Assembly: GCA_947643665.1 (NCBI GenBank)
Contig: CANRWW010000004.1
Span: 27,010-91,009, forward strand
Direction: 5' to 3'
Source: an uncultured Porphyromonadaceae bacterium
GTDB taxonomy: Bacteria > Bacteroidota > Bacteroidia > Bacteroidales > Muribaculaceae
DNA length: 64,000 bases
Part shown: piece by piece, positions 46,901 to 55,399 of the stretch
Layout of the letters: every line of letters begins with the position of its first letter
Position numbering within the stretch: position 1 is the stretch's first letter
Notes under the pieces: generated by a model
Told to the model about the DNA's origin: nothing
The model's input: only the letters and a program-made list of their open reading frames with translations
The model's database searches: none
Position numbers and translations under genes: made by a program

Positions 46901-49900
46901 GCAATCCAACATAGAATATGTCCAGTTCTGGATGTTGAATCCATTTTTGGATCCAGACAATCCTAATTATGAAGGCGGAGACCTGTATTTCAATTTCGGC
47001 GAAATATCTGAAGACATACTCAAAGACGGACTGAAAAGTTATGAGAACGGAGTACCTTATGATGGTGATGACCGTTTTATGGAAAGTACTGTCTGGGGAC
47101 GTGTAAGTTCACAGGCTTCACTAACATACTCTTTTGACAATACGACAGGATCACGTGCCATACAGGATGTCGGCCTAGACGGGCTACGCAATGACGACGA
47201 GTTCACTTTTGAAACATACAGCAATTACCTTGACCGCCTGCGTTCACGTCTCTCAGCATCTGCCATAGAGCGCATGCAGAACGACATATTCTCTCCTTTC
47301 AATGATCCTGCCGGAGATAATTACCATTTCTTCCGAGGCTATGATTATGACGACATGCGTCTAAGCATCCTCGAAAGATACAAACGATACAATGGTGTGG
47401 AGGGAAACTCGCTGTCGCCGGAAGAGGCATCTGATCCCCTCTATCAAAGTTCACGAAGCGTGCCTGACGTGGAAGACATAAACCAGGACAACACGCTCAA
47501 CGAGTATGAGCGTTACTTCCAATACCGCGTTTCCATCCGCCCTGAAGATCTGCAGGTAGGGAAAAACTTCATTACCGACAAACAGGTCGCCCATGTGCTA
47601 TGCCGCGACGGCCAATACCAGGACGTGGAATGGTACCAGTTCAAAATACCTCTGGGCGCATATGAAAAGATTGTCGGTTCAATAAACGACTTCTCTACAA
47701 TACGCTTCGCGCGCATATTCATGACAGGCTTCAAAAAAACCACGCACCTGCGTTTTGCAACATTGGAACTGGTGCGCGGTGAATGGCGTACATATGATTT
47801 CAATCTCAATACCCGCGGCGATGCTCCTGCCGAAGGGGAACTTGACGTATCAGTAGTAAATATAGAGGAAAACGCAGATCGCGAACCTGTGAACTATGTT
47901 CTTCCTCCTGGTGTGACCCGCATAGTTGACCCCGGACAGTCACAGATCACACAGCTCAACGAGCAATCGCTGTCACTTAAAGTCACCGGTCTGAAAGCCG
48001 GAGACGCACGAGGCATATACCGCGATACGCAACAGGACTTGCGAAACTACAAACGTCTGCAAATGTGGGTACATGCGGAAAACCTCATAGATGATGTCAC
48101 CAATCTGCGTTCAGGCGAACTATCAATGTTCATCCGGTTAGGAACCGACGTAAAAAGCAACTTCTATGAGTATGAAATCCCTCTCCAGCTTACACCTCAT
48201 GGCAACTATAACAACTGGGTGGAATCAGACCGGTCGGCAGTATGGCCGCATGACAACTTCATGGACATAAAACTGCAGAACCTTGTGGATCTGAAAAAGG
48301 CACGTAACCGTGCAAAAAGTGAAGAAGGAAGCAACGTGGGGTTCGCCACACTATATACAGGCCGCGATCCGGACAATGAACGGAACAGGATAGCGGTCAT
48401 GGGCAACCCATCGTTAAGCGACGTGCGTGTGATGCTGGTAGGCGTACGCAATAACTCCAATTCGACAAAAGACGGCATAGTCTGGGTAAATGAATTAAAA
48501 GTGACCGATTTCGACGAAGAGGGAGGCTGGGCCGCCAAAGCCAACGTAAATCTCGGTGTATCTGATGTTGCTACGGTAAATTTCTCAACCCATATGGAAA
48601 CTGCCGGATTCGGTAATGTGGACCAAAGCCTCAATTCCCGCCGCATAGACAATTATACCCAGTATAATATTGCCGTTCAAGGCGATGCCGGCCGTTTCCT
48701 ACCCGAAAAGGCGAAACTCCGTGCGCCTATTTATTATTCTTACTCAAAAGAAAAAACAACCCCAAAATATAATCCGCTTGACCAGGATGTGCTATTGAAA
48801 GACGCTCTGGACGATGCTGCCAACGATCATGAACGAGACTCAATCAACTCATATGCTGTGGAACAGAATACAGTTGAAAGTTTCTCGATCTCCGGTTTGA
48901 AATTTGATGTAACCAGTGCAAAACCAATGCCTTGGGATCCATCAAACTTCACTTTCAACTTCTCTTTCAACAAACAGGCAAAAACAAATCCGACAACAGA
49001 ATATGAGAATACAAACGACTATCGCGGCTCGTTTGCGTACCAGTACTCCCCTATGATAAAGGGTCTCAGGCCATTCGGTTGGATCAATTCAAAAAACAAA
49101 AACCTGAAGTTCCTGAAAGAGTGGGAAATAAACTATCTCCCCAATAGCATATCTTTCCTTACCAATATGTCACGGTATTATTATGAACAACAGACACGGT
49201 CCGAGACCGATGTCATGTTCCAGTTGCCGGTGTCAGTAAGCAAGAACTTCCTTTGGGACCGCCAGTTCCAGATCACATGGAACATATTGAAATCACTTAA
49301 CCTCAGTTTCAACTCCAATACCTCAGCACGTATTGAGGAAACCGTGGGTGCGGTAAACCGTAAATTGTTTCCAGACCGTTATAAGGAATGGAAGGACACA
49401 GTATGGCAGTCAATAATGTCAATGGGTACACCATGGAGTTACAACCAGTCATTTGTAGGCTCTTACCGTGCCCCGTTCAACCGTGTGCCAGTACTTGACT
49501 TCCTTACAGCCTCCGCTTCATATAATGCCACATACCGTTGGGAACGTGGTGCCGAAATAGACGGTGTATCCCTTGGCAATACCATAGCGAACCAATCGTC
49601 ATTGAGTGTTGACGGACGTTTTAATTTTGACGGCCTTTACAATAAAATTCCTTTCGTCAAAGATGTGAACAAACGTTTTGCAAATACACGCAGAGGATCC
49701 ACGGCAGAGAAAAAACCAAAAAAATTTGAACGTACATACAAACTCAATCCGGATACGACTTTTGTAATCAAACATAATTTAAGAAACAAAAAAGTTAAGA
49801 TCACGGGAGTGCTTGCAGATACCCAGGAGCCATTTGTATTCAAGCATAAAGTGATAGATGCAAACAATGTAGAGATCCTCACACCGTCTGACAAGAACGT

Positions 49901-51374
49901 AAAATTCACTATTTTGGAGATTCTTAAAGAGGATAAATCCGTATGGCGTGAAGTCGGTGAATATACATTGCGTTTCATTATGAGTCCCAAAAACGCTTCT
50001 ATACGCTGGAAACGAACCAAGACTTTAAGCATACCGTTATTCCGCAACAACATTGGTAACATATTCGGTCAGGAAACCGGATACGGACCAATGTCTCCAG
50101 GCCTGGATTTTGCATTCGGCTTTGCCGGAGAAGATTATATCTACAAGGCAAAAGAACGCGGATGGCTGATAACCGACGACGGGCAGACCTCTCCCGCCAT
50201 GTGGTCAATCGGTGAGGAATTAAACATGGAATTGCAACTGGAACCCTTAAAAGGACTTAAGATCAATCTGACAATGAACCGCACGGATAACCGTACGAAC
50301 CAGATCCAGTTCATGTACGCCGATATGCCTGTAACCCGATCCGGTTCCTATACAAAGACCCATGTAGCATTATCTACGGCTTTCGGTTCATCAAACGCAG
50401 ACAACGGCTATTTCAGCCAACATTTCCAGAACTTCCTGGATTATATTCCCGTAATACGTAACAGGGTGGAAGCACAATACACAGGCTCCCGTTACCCCAC
50501 CGGGGGATTCATGGCAGACAGTCCCCATGCCGGACAGCCGTTCAGCACAGAAATAGGCACCGTAAGCGAGACTTCGAGCGATGTGCTTATACCCGCTTTC
50601 ATCGCAGCCTATACAGGCACATCGCCTGAAAAGCAATATCTCACCCCATTCCCGTCATTCGCCAATGTGCTACCAAACTGGCGTGTGACATATGACGGAC
50701 TTGTGAATCTCGGCAATATGAAAAACATATTCAAGAGCTTCACTCTTAACCACGCATACCAATGCACCTACTCCGTGGGAAGCTACTCATCTTACCTCAA
50801 CTGGCTAAGTGCAGGAGAAAATATCGGCTTCACACTTGATGAGCTTACCGGATCCCCAATCCCGTCGTCACCATACAACATCTCAACAGTAAGCATCACC
50901 GAGCGATTTGCCCCGCTTGCTGGCGTAAGTGCCACCCTAAAAAATGAATTGCAACTGAACGCTGAATGGCGTGACCAGCGCACTCTAACGCTCAACTCTG
51001 CCGCAGGCCAAATAGTAGAAGCCACCACCCGCGGCCTGACAGTTGGCCTGGGATATAAGATTGTAAACTTCAACAGCGTGCTCAAACTAAAAAAATCGCA
51101 ACAGGGAGTCAGCAATGACCTTACCATAAATGCAGACTTTTCGTTGCAGAATACACAAGCTCTTATACGCCGCATTGAAAGCAATTATACACAAGCGACA
51201 TCTGGAACACGCACACTCAACATTAATTTCAATGCAAGTTACATAATGAGCCGACGTCTGACACTGGCTGCATACTTCGACCATCAAGTCAACACACCGC
51301 TCGTAAGTTCCTCGGCATATCCCACAACAAACACTTCGTATGGCTTATCTCTAAATCTGAACCTAGCACGTTAA
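43902..51374 (+). CDS. sprA: Giant outer-membrane translocon protein SprA/Sov (type IX secretion)
   Basis: At 2490 residues this is the largest gene in the window. SprA (Sov in Porphyromonas) is the outer-membrane barrel through which type IX secretion cargo passes. Seen: a basic start and hydrophobic signal (KLVALSVIAIILVASSVFAYAQ), a proline-rich stretch (about 40-60), FNIFDMNFAYGPLEKIFGPGGV, the repeated SprA-N-type segment with GDRLNFNMTYNTDATFDFD, DDFESAQTGVDLRSPYSWF near 850, and aromatic strands to the end (NTSYGLSLNLNLAR). Length matches SprA (about 2300-2500). It is last in the tsaC-to-sprA gene run; a terminator follows. Other T9SS genes are not in the window. Confidence 0.95.
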   Translation: MKHSSLRNKPHISKLVALSVIAIILVASSVFAYAQITSTAPGTPLAPPPPFYPSVPSPANPADSIMMPFPVQQTVPANYENLMEDQFAADLATPSNIRTVAEFDPTTGFYVVRTKLGDTDITTPFLLTEKQYSDWELRRSLQEYYQNRNQTLVEDKEKQPFNIFDMNFAYGPLEKIFGPGGVSLKTQGSVQIKMGVKSNKIDNPSLALNSRRKTYFDFEQKIQATIGASVGDRLNFNMTYNTDATFDFDSKNIKLGYEGKEDDIVKTIEAGNVSMTTGSSLIRGSTALFGLKTQLQFGKLTATALVSQQNSESKSINTKGGAQTTDFSVNVDQYDQNRHFFLSQYFYENYDRFASKVPFVTSGINITRVEVWVTNKSGRYDQARNIVAFTDLGESNRLANDYWTPNPSAQVPSNSSNDLLQVIKEQYPDARNINQVTQALEPLKAFGIEGGRDYEKIESARLLTSSEYTLNSTLGYISIKSQINADEVLGIAFQYTYNGQVYQVGEFSSDITTTTQSLYVKMLKSTTTDPKMPMWRLMMKNVYSLGAYQVQKNNFRLNIKYLSDTTGTQINYLPVPGINNQSLLQVLNLDRLDNNEQSNPDGFFDFVEGYTIISATGKIIFPVAEPFGAYLESKIGNPELASKYVYKELYDSTLVVARQFADKNKFILSGSYQASSGSQIRLNAMNVPRGSVIVMAGGVQLVENSDYTVDYSMGIVTITNQSIIDSGQSISVTLENQSMFSTQRKTLLGLDLQYAINKNFNIGTTLMHFSEKALTEKVNIGDEVINNSIFGFNLAYKTQFMWLTNLLNKIPTVNATAPSTLNLTAEYAQLVPHKQKSGSSKGSSYIDDFESAQTGVDLRSPYSWFLASTPYDSGKNPLFPEAALSNNIEYGKNRALLNWYYIDRMFTDKNSSLAPGYIKNDLKQQSNPYVREVTSQEIFPGRELTYGESNTIQTLNLSFYPDERGPYNLDATDIDDEGRLLNPEKRWGGIMRKMENTNFEQSNIEYVQFWMLNPFLDPDNPNYEGGDLYFNFGEISEDILKDGLKSYENGVPYDGDDRFMESTVWGRVSSQASLTYSFDNTTGSRAIQDVGLDGLRNDDEFTFETYSNYLDRLRSRLSASAIERMQNDIFSPFNDPAGDNYHFFRGYDYDDMRLSILERYKRYNGVEGNSLSPEEASDPLYQSSRSVPDVEDINQDNTLNEYERYFQYRVSIRPEDLQVGKNFITDKQVAHVLCRDGQYQDVEWYQFKIPLGAYEKIVGSINDFSTIRFARIFMTGFKKTTHLRFATLELVRGEWRTYDFNLNTRGDAPAEGELDVSVVNIEENADREPVNYVLPPGVTRIVDPGQSQITQLNEQSLSLKVTGLKAGDARGIYRDTQQDLRNYKRLQMWVHAENLIDDVTNLRSGELSMFIRLGTDVKSNFYEYEIPLQLTPHGNYNNWVESDRSAVWPHDNFMDIKLQNLVDLKKARNRAKSEEGSNVGFATLYTGRDPDNERNRIAVMGNPSLSDVRVMLVGVRNNSNSTKDGIVWVNELKVTDFDEEGGWAAKANVNLGVSDVATVNFSTHMETAGFGNVDQSLNSRRIDNYTQYNIAVQGDAGRFLPEKAKLRAPIYYSYSKEKTTPKYNPLDQDVLLKDALDDAANDHERDSINSYAVEQNTVESFSISGLKFDVTSAKPMPWDPSNFTFNFSFNKQAKTNPTTEYENTNDYRGSFAYQYSPMIKGLRPFGWINSKNKNLKFLKEWEINYLPNSISFLTNMSRYYYEQQTRSETDVMFQLPVSVSKNFLWDRQFQITWNILKSLNLSFNSNTSARIEETVGAVNRKLFPDRYKEWKDTVWQSIMSMGTPWSYNQSFVGSYRAPFNRVPVLDFLTASASYNATYRWERGAEIDGVSLGNTIANQSSLSVDGRFNFDGLYNKIPFVKDVNKRFANTRRGSTAEKKPKKFERTYKLNPDTTFVIKHNLRNKKVKITGVLADTQEPFVFKHKVIDANNVEILTPSDKNVKFTILEILKEDKSVWREVGEYTLRFIMSPKNASIRWKRTKTLSIPLFRNNIGNIFGQETGYGPMSPGLDFAFGFAGEDYIYKAKERGWLITDDGQTSPAMWSIGEELNMELQLEPLKGLKINLTMNRTDNRTNQIQFMYADMPVTRSGSYTKTHVALSTAFGSSNADNGYFSQHFQNFLDYIPVIRNRVEAQYTGSRYPTGGFMADSPHAGQPFSTEIGTVSETSSDVLIPAFIAAYTGTSPEKQYLTPFPSFANVLPNWRVTYDGLVNLGNMKNIFKSFTLNHAYQCTYSVGSYSSYLNWLSAGENIGFTLDELTGSPIPSSPYNISTVSITERFAPLAGVSATLKNELQLNAEWRDQRTLTLNSAAGQIVEATTRGLTVGLGYKIVNFNSVLKLKKSQQGVSNDLTINADFSLQNTQALIRRIESNYTQATSGTRTLNINFNASYIMSRRLTLAAYFDHQVNTPLVSSSAYPTTNTSYGLSLNLNLAR

Positions 51375-51425
51375 AACGTATATTCATATTGCAAGATAAA
51401 GCCACATTTGGTTAATATATGTTAT

Positions 51426-51462
51426 AACCGCCCTATGTACAACAAACATATGGGGCGGTTTT
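51426..51462 (+). terminator. sprA terminator
   Basis: AACCGCCC and GGGGCGGTT arms with a TATGT/ACATA inner pair, followed by TTTTCTT. The stem has a small bulge. Confidence 0.7.
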
Positions 51463-51534
51463 CTTGTCTTAAATTCAGACAATCGTTTTAAACGAGAAAT
51501 GTCTGAAATATTAAAACAAGAAAAGAAACATATC

Positions 51535-51900
51535 ATGAACAAGAAAATTTTAAATATGGCAATAGCCATGATAGCACTGGCAGGTGCAAGCGCATACGCA
51601 GACAACAACGTAGTCTCAAACGTAAAAGAAACCACCGAGAAAGTTGCGAATAAAGTGACAGACGGCACTAAAAATGCAATTGAGGCAACAAAAGACGGAT
51701 TCAAAAAAGGAGCACAAAAGGTTGAGAAAACCGCTAAAAAAGTTGGAGACAAAGTGGGGGAAGAGAGCAAAAACCTAAAGGAAGACGCCAAACGCGGCGG
51801 CCGTAAAGTAAGCGAATTTGTAAAGGGTGAAAACAAAGACAGCGTATGCCCCAAAAGCAAATCATGCTGTAAAGATAACTCAGGCAAAACAAAACGCTAA
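51535..51900 (+). CDS. Exported small protein with 11-residue LEA-like repeats
   Basis: The 121-residue protein has a signal peptide to about residue 22 (IAMIALAGASAYA). From residue 31 to 96 it falls into six consecutive 11-residue units, for example KETTEKVANKV, KDGFKKGAQKV and EKTAKKVGDKV: lysine-rich amphipathic helix with 3/11 periodicity, as in group 3 LEA or apolipoprotein-like proteins. The C terminus has CPKSKSCC. An in-frame ATG 12 codons upstream would spoil the signal peptide. A TCGTTTTAAACGA palindrome (51483-51495) lies 40 bases before the start. Its stop overlaps ATG 51900 of the next reading frame. Function unknown; stress protection or membrane surface binding are possibilities. 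Confidence 0.6.
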   Translation: MNKKILNMAIAMIALAGASAYADNNVVSNVKETTEKVANKVTDGTKNAIEATKDGFKKGAQKVEKTAKKVGDKVGEESKNLKEDAKRGGRKVSEFVKGENKDSVCPKSKSCCKDNSGKTKR

Positions 51901-51914
51901 TGCATCGGCGCGAT

Positions 51915-52442
51915 ATGAAAAATATACTTGTAGTTATCGGTCACCCGTATTGGGAAAAGTCCGTAGCAAACAAACAGATTGTGGAAGCATTGAAAGCCAC
52001 AGGACAAAACATCACGTTCAGCAACATCAAGGAGTTATACCCCGATTGCAAACTCAACGTAGATGCCGAACAGCGAAAACTGCTTGACGCGGATGTTATA
52101 GTATTCCAGTTCCCGATAATGTGGTACGGAGCACCATCAATAATGCATAAATATTTCGAAGAAGTACTCACTTATGGATTTGCTTATGGACCAGGTGGTG
52201 ATAAGTTAAAAGGCAAACCCTTGATTGCATCATGTACTGCCGGAGCACCAGAAAATGCTTATAGCAGAACAGGAATCCAGGGATACACCATGGATGAACT
52301 TATGCCTCCACTTACCGCTACAATTGTATATTGTAATATGAAATGGGACGGATATGTATGCTCATATGGTATGATGCATCCAACTTCCACCACTATTGAT
52401 AACCATGTCAGCAGATTGCTGGACAAAATCAATTCCCTATAA
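51915..52442 (+). CDS. Flavodoxin-fold NAD(P)H oxidoreductase (KefF/MdaB/YwrO-like)
   Basis: The 175-residue protein (MKNILVVIGHPYWEKSVANK) has the flavodoxin_2 fold: an FMN/FAD phosphate loop at GHPYWEKS, VIVFQFPIMWYGAPSIMHKYFEEVLTYGFAYG (the signature of the NQO/KefF group) and KPLIASCTAGAPENAY. It is predicted to be a cytoplasmic two-electron quinone or azo reductase. An earlier ATG at 51900 (MHRRDMKN) overlaps the stop of the preceding gene as TAATG, so the two are probably translationally coupled and that start is a real alternative. Substrate unknown. Confidence 0.8.
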   Translation: MKNILVVIGHPYWEKSVANKQIVEALKATGQNITFSNIKELYPDCKLNVDAEQRKLLDADVIVFQFPIMWYGAPSIMHKYFEEVLTYGFAYGPGGDKLKGKPLIASCTAGAPENAYSRTGIQGYTMDELMPPLTATIVYCNMKWDGYVCSYGMMHPTSTTIDNHVSRLLDKINSL

Positions 52443-52532
52443 TTCAACCCGACATCATTTACAATTGTCTTCTGACATTTAAATGCAGTGATTTGTAAAC
52501 GACTTCTTTACATAAAATCAAAAGGGAATTAA

Positions 52533-52593
52533 TACAAATTTTAAAGCGTATGAATACTATATATTGGAGTATCCACACGCTTTAAAATTTGTA
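52533..52593 (+). terminator. Long AT-rich hairpin after the oxidoreductase
   Basis: TACAAATTTTAAAGCGT (52533-52549) and its exact complement (52577-52593) form a 17-bp stem with a 27-base loop. The stem carries its own A and T runs and could work in both directions. Confidence 0.6.
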
Positions 52594-52731
52594 CTTCTTA
52601 AAAAATATTCCGTAAAAAGCGCCTCATATTCTTGCATAATTAAAAAATAAGCATTAACTTTGCATCGCTTTTCAGAGGAAGAGCTTATAAGATTCAACAA
52701 ATAAAAGTTGTAATCGCACAATCCTAATTTT

Positions 52732-52818
52732 GGAGAGGTGGGTGAGTGGCTGAAACCACCAGTTTGCTAAACTGACGTAGGAGCAATCCTACCACGAGTT
52801 CGAATCTCGTCCTCTCCG
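52732..52818 (+). tRNA. tRNA-Ser (anticodon GCU)
   Basis: Class II tRNA of 87 bases. Acceptor GGAGAGG pairs with CCTCTCC (52811-52817), discriminator G. The D arm region is GTGAGTGGCTGAAACCAC, and the anticodon stem CCAGT/ACTGA (with mispairing at the end) encloses TTGCTAA, anticodon GCT. The long variable arm is TAGGA-GCAA-TCCTA and the T arm CGAG-TTCGAAT-CTCG. CCA is not encoded. It reads AGC/AGU codons. It is followed by a terminator and a decayed integrase. Confidence 0.96.
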
Positions 52819-52826
52819 CTCTATGG

Positions 52827-52862
52827 TAAAAGTCAAGTTTCAACCCTTGACTTTTATTTTTT
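52827..52862 (+). terminator. tRNA-Ser terminator
   Basis: TAAAAGTCAAG and CTTGACTTTTA form an 11-bp stem with an 8-base loop, then six T. Confidence 0.88.
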
Positions 52863-52941
52863 AATTGAATGAAATTCAGGTCGTTACATTGATTTTGTAC
52901 TACATGAAAATTTTGTATCAAACCTGTGGTTTCTGGCAGTA

Positions 52942-53012
52942 TGAATGAAGTTTTGTGCATCGCACAAATTATGCTGCAATCTAATTGTTGTTCGCCCGTA
53001 AATCTTCATTCA
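52942..53012. repeat. Nested inverted repeats before the integrase remnant
   Basis: TGAATGAAG (52942-52950) pairs with CTTCATTCA (53004-53012). Within it, TTTGTGC-ATC-GCACAAA (52952-52968) is a perfect hairpin. The outer arm ends one base before the integrase ATG, so this may be an arm-binding or regulatory site of the old element. Confidence 0.5.
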
Positions 53013-53013
53013 A

Positions 53014-54275
53014 ATGGCGAATATTTTGTTAAAATTTACTAACAGAAACGGACGGTTCTGCCTATGCGCTACCGTCACCGGGACTACTATCCGACATTAC
53101 CAAGTCGTTGAAGAACTGCGTAGTCCTGATTTTAAGACATGGGACAAAGGCGCTCAGAGGTTCAATTCCCGCCGTCCCATAGACCGTGCCAACAACCAAA
53201 TCCTTACCGACATTCTCCGGTATTATGAGGACCTAATGGCCGAATATGATTTCAAGTCAGGCAGGGAACTATTTGCATATCAGCGAGAACAATCTGAGGA
53301 GAAAGCAAAGGCTTCAATTAAGAAAGCCCCGCCAAGGCCTGAAGCAATCCTACAAGCCATCATTTCCTGCCGACAAGCCTGAAGCCGAGATTACCCTAAA
53401 AGAATGTCTGTAACAAATCATTGAGGAGATCAAAAATCCCTCGCAATTGAAGCCATCGGCAAGCTATCAAGGTTATTTAACACTTCTGCACAAACTGGAA
53501 GTTGAGGGAAAACTGATAAAACAGCCACTTTCCACCCTCGGAGACGATAGTTTTGTGCAACTCATCAGGTGGCTTGGCAAACATAAAAGGAAAAATGGCA
53601 AAGGACTTCCTGACAAACGGCGGAGCCATACAGAGCCTTACCGAAGAACAATACAGGCAATTCGTAAGTCTTGACCAGAATGAGGTGAAAATGCACGGTG
53701 GTCCACAGATGGCATACTACAAAGAACTATACAGGGATTTTTGTATGCTTCTCTATGAAATGAAATCAAGGCCTATTGACATTCTCAGACTTCATTGGGA
53801 GAATATAGCCTACGATGAAGCAGCCGGAAGATATACATGCACCTATATTCCGGCAAAGAAGAAAAACTACGGAGTGTCAAGCAAACATACGTCAAAGGCT
53901 TTGATTATACAGTATTTGACCACTAAGGCAGTGGAAATAGTTCTGAAGTATCAAGGTAAATCCAAAGGCGGCTATGTGTTCCCCTTTGCTTTGAACCAGA
54001 CCCACTGGAATCTGAATGATCCACAGCAGTTTCATTACCATTATTATAAAAGCAATCATATCTGCGGGCAGATTAACCGGTTTCTTCACAATGTGGGACG
54101 GCATCTGAATGTGCCGTTTCAACTCACTCTTTATGCTTTCAGGCGAACGGCCATAACCCATGCGATCATTGAGAACAAAATGCCTATTGCAATGTTGGCT
54201 AAAACCGCTGGGACCTCAGTCGAGATGATTGAAGCCCATTACGTGAATTATCTCCACGCCCTTGCTGCGTACTGA
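53014..54275 (+). pseudogene. Tyrosine recombinase (phage/conjugative-element integrase), decayed
   Basis: The coding region is broken into three frames. 53014-53382 encodes an N-terminal arm-binding domain (LLKFTNRNGRFCLCATVTG). Frame then shifts, a TAA interrupts at 53411-53413, and a SAM-like core-binding stretch continues to about 53590 (SYQGYLTLLHKLEVEGKL). A second shift leads to the catalytic domain ending at 54275. That domain has Arg in KSRPIDILRLHW, box II AFRRTAITHAI (the usual His-x-x-Arg is Tyr-Ala-Phe-Arg) and the nucleophile Tyr in EMIEAHYVNY. At least two frameshifts and one stop make it inactive as written. Its place 200 bases after tRNA-Ser fits integration at that tRNA; no second copy of the tRNA end was found. 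Confidence 0.85.
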
Positions 54276-54278
54276 TAT

Positions 54279-54314
54279 AAAAAACTCCCTTCCCGAAATC
54301 AACCGGGAAGGGAG
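54279..54314 (-). terminator. Terminator of the minus-strand island genes
   Basis: CTCCCTTCCCG/CGGGAAGGGAG, an 11-bp GC-rich stem with an 8-base loop, followed on the minus strand by six T. It lies 20 bases after the stop of the 109-residue gene. Confidence 0.85.
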
Positions 54315-54335
54315 CCAACATTTATTGAGCATGAA

Positions 54336-54665
54336 TCACTTTTTCGGAATTGCGTTGTAGATACGTTCTACAAGTGCCCAGAAATCATCTGAACAGGGCT
54401 GTTCTGCGATAGCTTCACAACCTTTCTTGATATATTCAAGTTCGTCAGGAGTAAACTCTATAGCATGAGGTTGTGCCATATCTTTTTCGATATTCCACAC
54501 GATGCCCTTGTCATCTTCGTTCTCCTTGATTTCAAACTTCTCTTGGTCTTCTGCGGTCAACCCTACCTTCTTCATAATAGCTCGCTTCATGGCGTATTCC
54601 ATAAAGGTGTTCTGCTGGGGAAGAAGCTGAGGGAAATAAAGTCTATCTTTAACGTGTAGTTCCAT
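54336..54665 (-). CDS. Hypothetical 109-residue acidic protein in the tRNA-Ser island
   Basis: I recognise no family. The protein is soluble, mostly helical and acidic (MELHVKDRLYFPQLLPQQNTF start; EFTPDELEYIKKGCEAIAEQ; DDFWALVERIYNAIPKK end). The clean frame and a strong terminator right after it support a real gene. Upstream lies the 156-residue gene, but a hairpin with T run sits between them, so it is expressed by read-through or from a promoter I cannot see. It is likely cargo or a leftover of the element whose integrase is decayed. Confidence 0.6.
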   Translation of the reverse strand: MELHVKDRLYFPQLLPQQNTFMEYAMKRAIMKKVGLTAEDQEKFEIKENEDDKGIVWNIEKDMAQPHAIEFTPDELEYIKKGCEAIAEQPCSDDFWALVERIYNAIPKK

Positions 54666-54689
54666 AACTGCTTTGATTGTTGTCTTATT

Positions 54690-54727
54690 AAAAATAGAGA
54701 AGTCCGAACCGAGTGGTTTAGACTTCT
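54690..54727 (-). terminator. Terminator after the 156-residue gene
   Basis: On the minus strand, AGAAGTC-AACC arms fold with GGTT-GACTTCT, followed by CTATTTTT. It closes the 44+156-residue transcription unit. Confidence 0.65.
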
Positions 54728-54748
54728 ATCTTAAATTTGTATGAAACT

Positions 54749-55219
54749 TTATTTTTGCATTAACATTTGCCCCATTGTAGCTACAGCGTCTTTGTGTTCT
54801 TTGCGACAAATAAAATGAGCATATTGTTTGTTGGCTGGATTATCAGGGTCTTCTATCATTACTCTATGGTTTATGAACTTAGATTGGTTCTGTGATTTCA
54901 CATACATCTCAAACATACGCGAAAATAATCTGCTTCTATACTCTTGAGGCAACATGTTCCCATGATTTCTACGAACATCTGTATTCGCATCACAATAGAA
55001 ACAGAGAACAACATCTTCGTTCTCATCCATGAATTTAGACAGTATGTCAGAAATTGTGAATAATGCCTTATAACCGACATATCCCTCTCCGGCTTTACGG
55101 ATTAGAGTGACATCATAAAACACAAGAGTCAATGTCAAAGGATCGTCGGAAAATACTTTGATAGTTTCGTAGTCATAATACGAGAGGGCGACCATTATAT
55201 GATCGCCCTCCGAATTCAT
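54749..55219 (-). CDS. Hypothetical 156-residue protein, possibly DUF6169-like
   Basis: The soluble protein begins MNSEGDHIMVALSYYDYETIKVF; Met9 is an alternative start. It then has a beta-rich N half, a central ISDILSKFMDENEDVVLCFYCDANTDVRRNHGN region, split here as SDILSKFMDENEDV and VLCFYCDANTDVR, and a C half SRLFSRMFEMYVKSQ. From memory it resembles short Bacteroidota DUF6169-type proteins (a Phe-x-x-Ile-x-x-Ile helix followed by a Tyr-x-Cys-Asp turn and an Arg-x-x-Leu-Phe helix); this is unverified. It starts 21 bases after a 44-residue gene in the same operon. An 8-bp hairpin (GAGGGCGA/TCGCCCTC, 55184-55210) encloses the second ATG. Function unknown. Confidence 0.6.
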   Translation of the reverse strand: MNSEGDHIMVALSYYDYETIKVFSDDPLTLTLVFYDVTLIRKAGEGYVGYKALFTISDILSKFMDENEDVVLCFYCDANTDVRRNHGNMLPQEYRSRLFSRMFEMYVKSQNQSKFINHRVMIEDPDNPANKQYAHFICRKEHKDAVATMGQMLMQK

Positions 55220-55240
55220 TATGTCAAAGGATAAATCTAT

Positions 55241-55375
55241 CTACACTACAATAGTGAATGTACATTGTTTCTTCTCAGTCAGCTTTTTAATCTGCTGCTG
55301 CTTCTTTTCTCTCAAAGCGTCAAAGACTTGAATCATCTTTTGAGATGGTTTTTTGATTGTGATGTTTCGAGTCAT
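55241..55375 (-). CDS. Small 44-residue basic protein, first gene of the island operon
   Basis: The protein is MTRNITIKKPSQKMIQVFDA, then a lysine/glutamine-rich helix LREKKQQQIKKLTEKK, then QCTFTIVV. It is strongly basic, with a beta start and a long helix: the size and build of an antitoxin or small accessory protein. A full consensus promoter lies 25 bases upstream, and the 156-residue gene follows after 21 bases. The conserved-looking KPSQKM start and the operon geometry are why I call it a gene despite its size. No family name can be given. Confidence 0.6.
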   Translation of the reverse strand: MTRNITIKKPSQKMIQVFDALREKKQQQIKKLTEKKQCTFTIVV

Positions 55376-55399
55376 ATTAGTTTGCTTTATGGTTTACCG

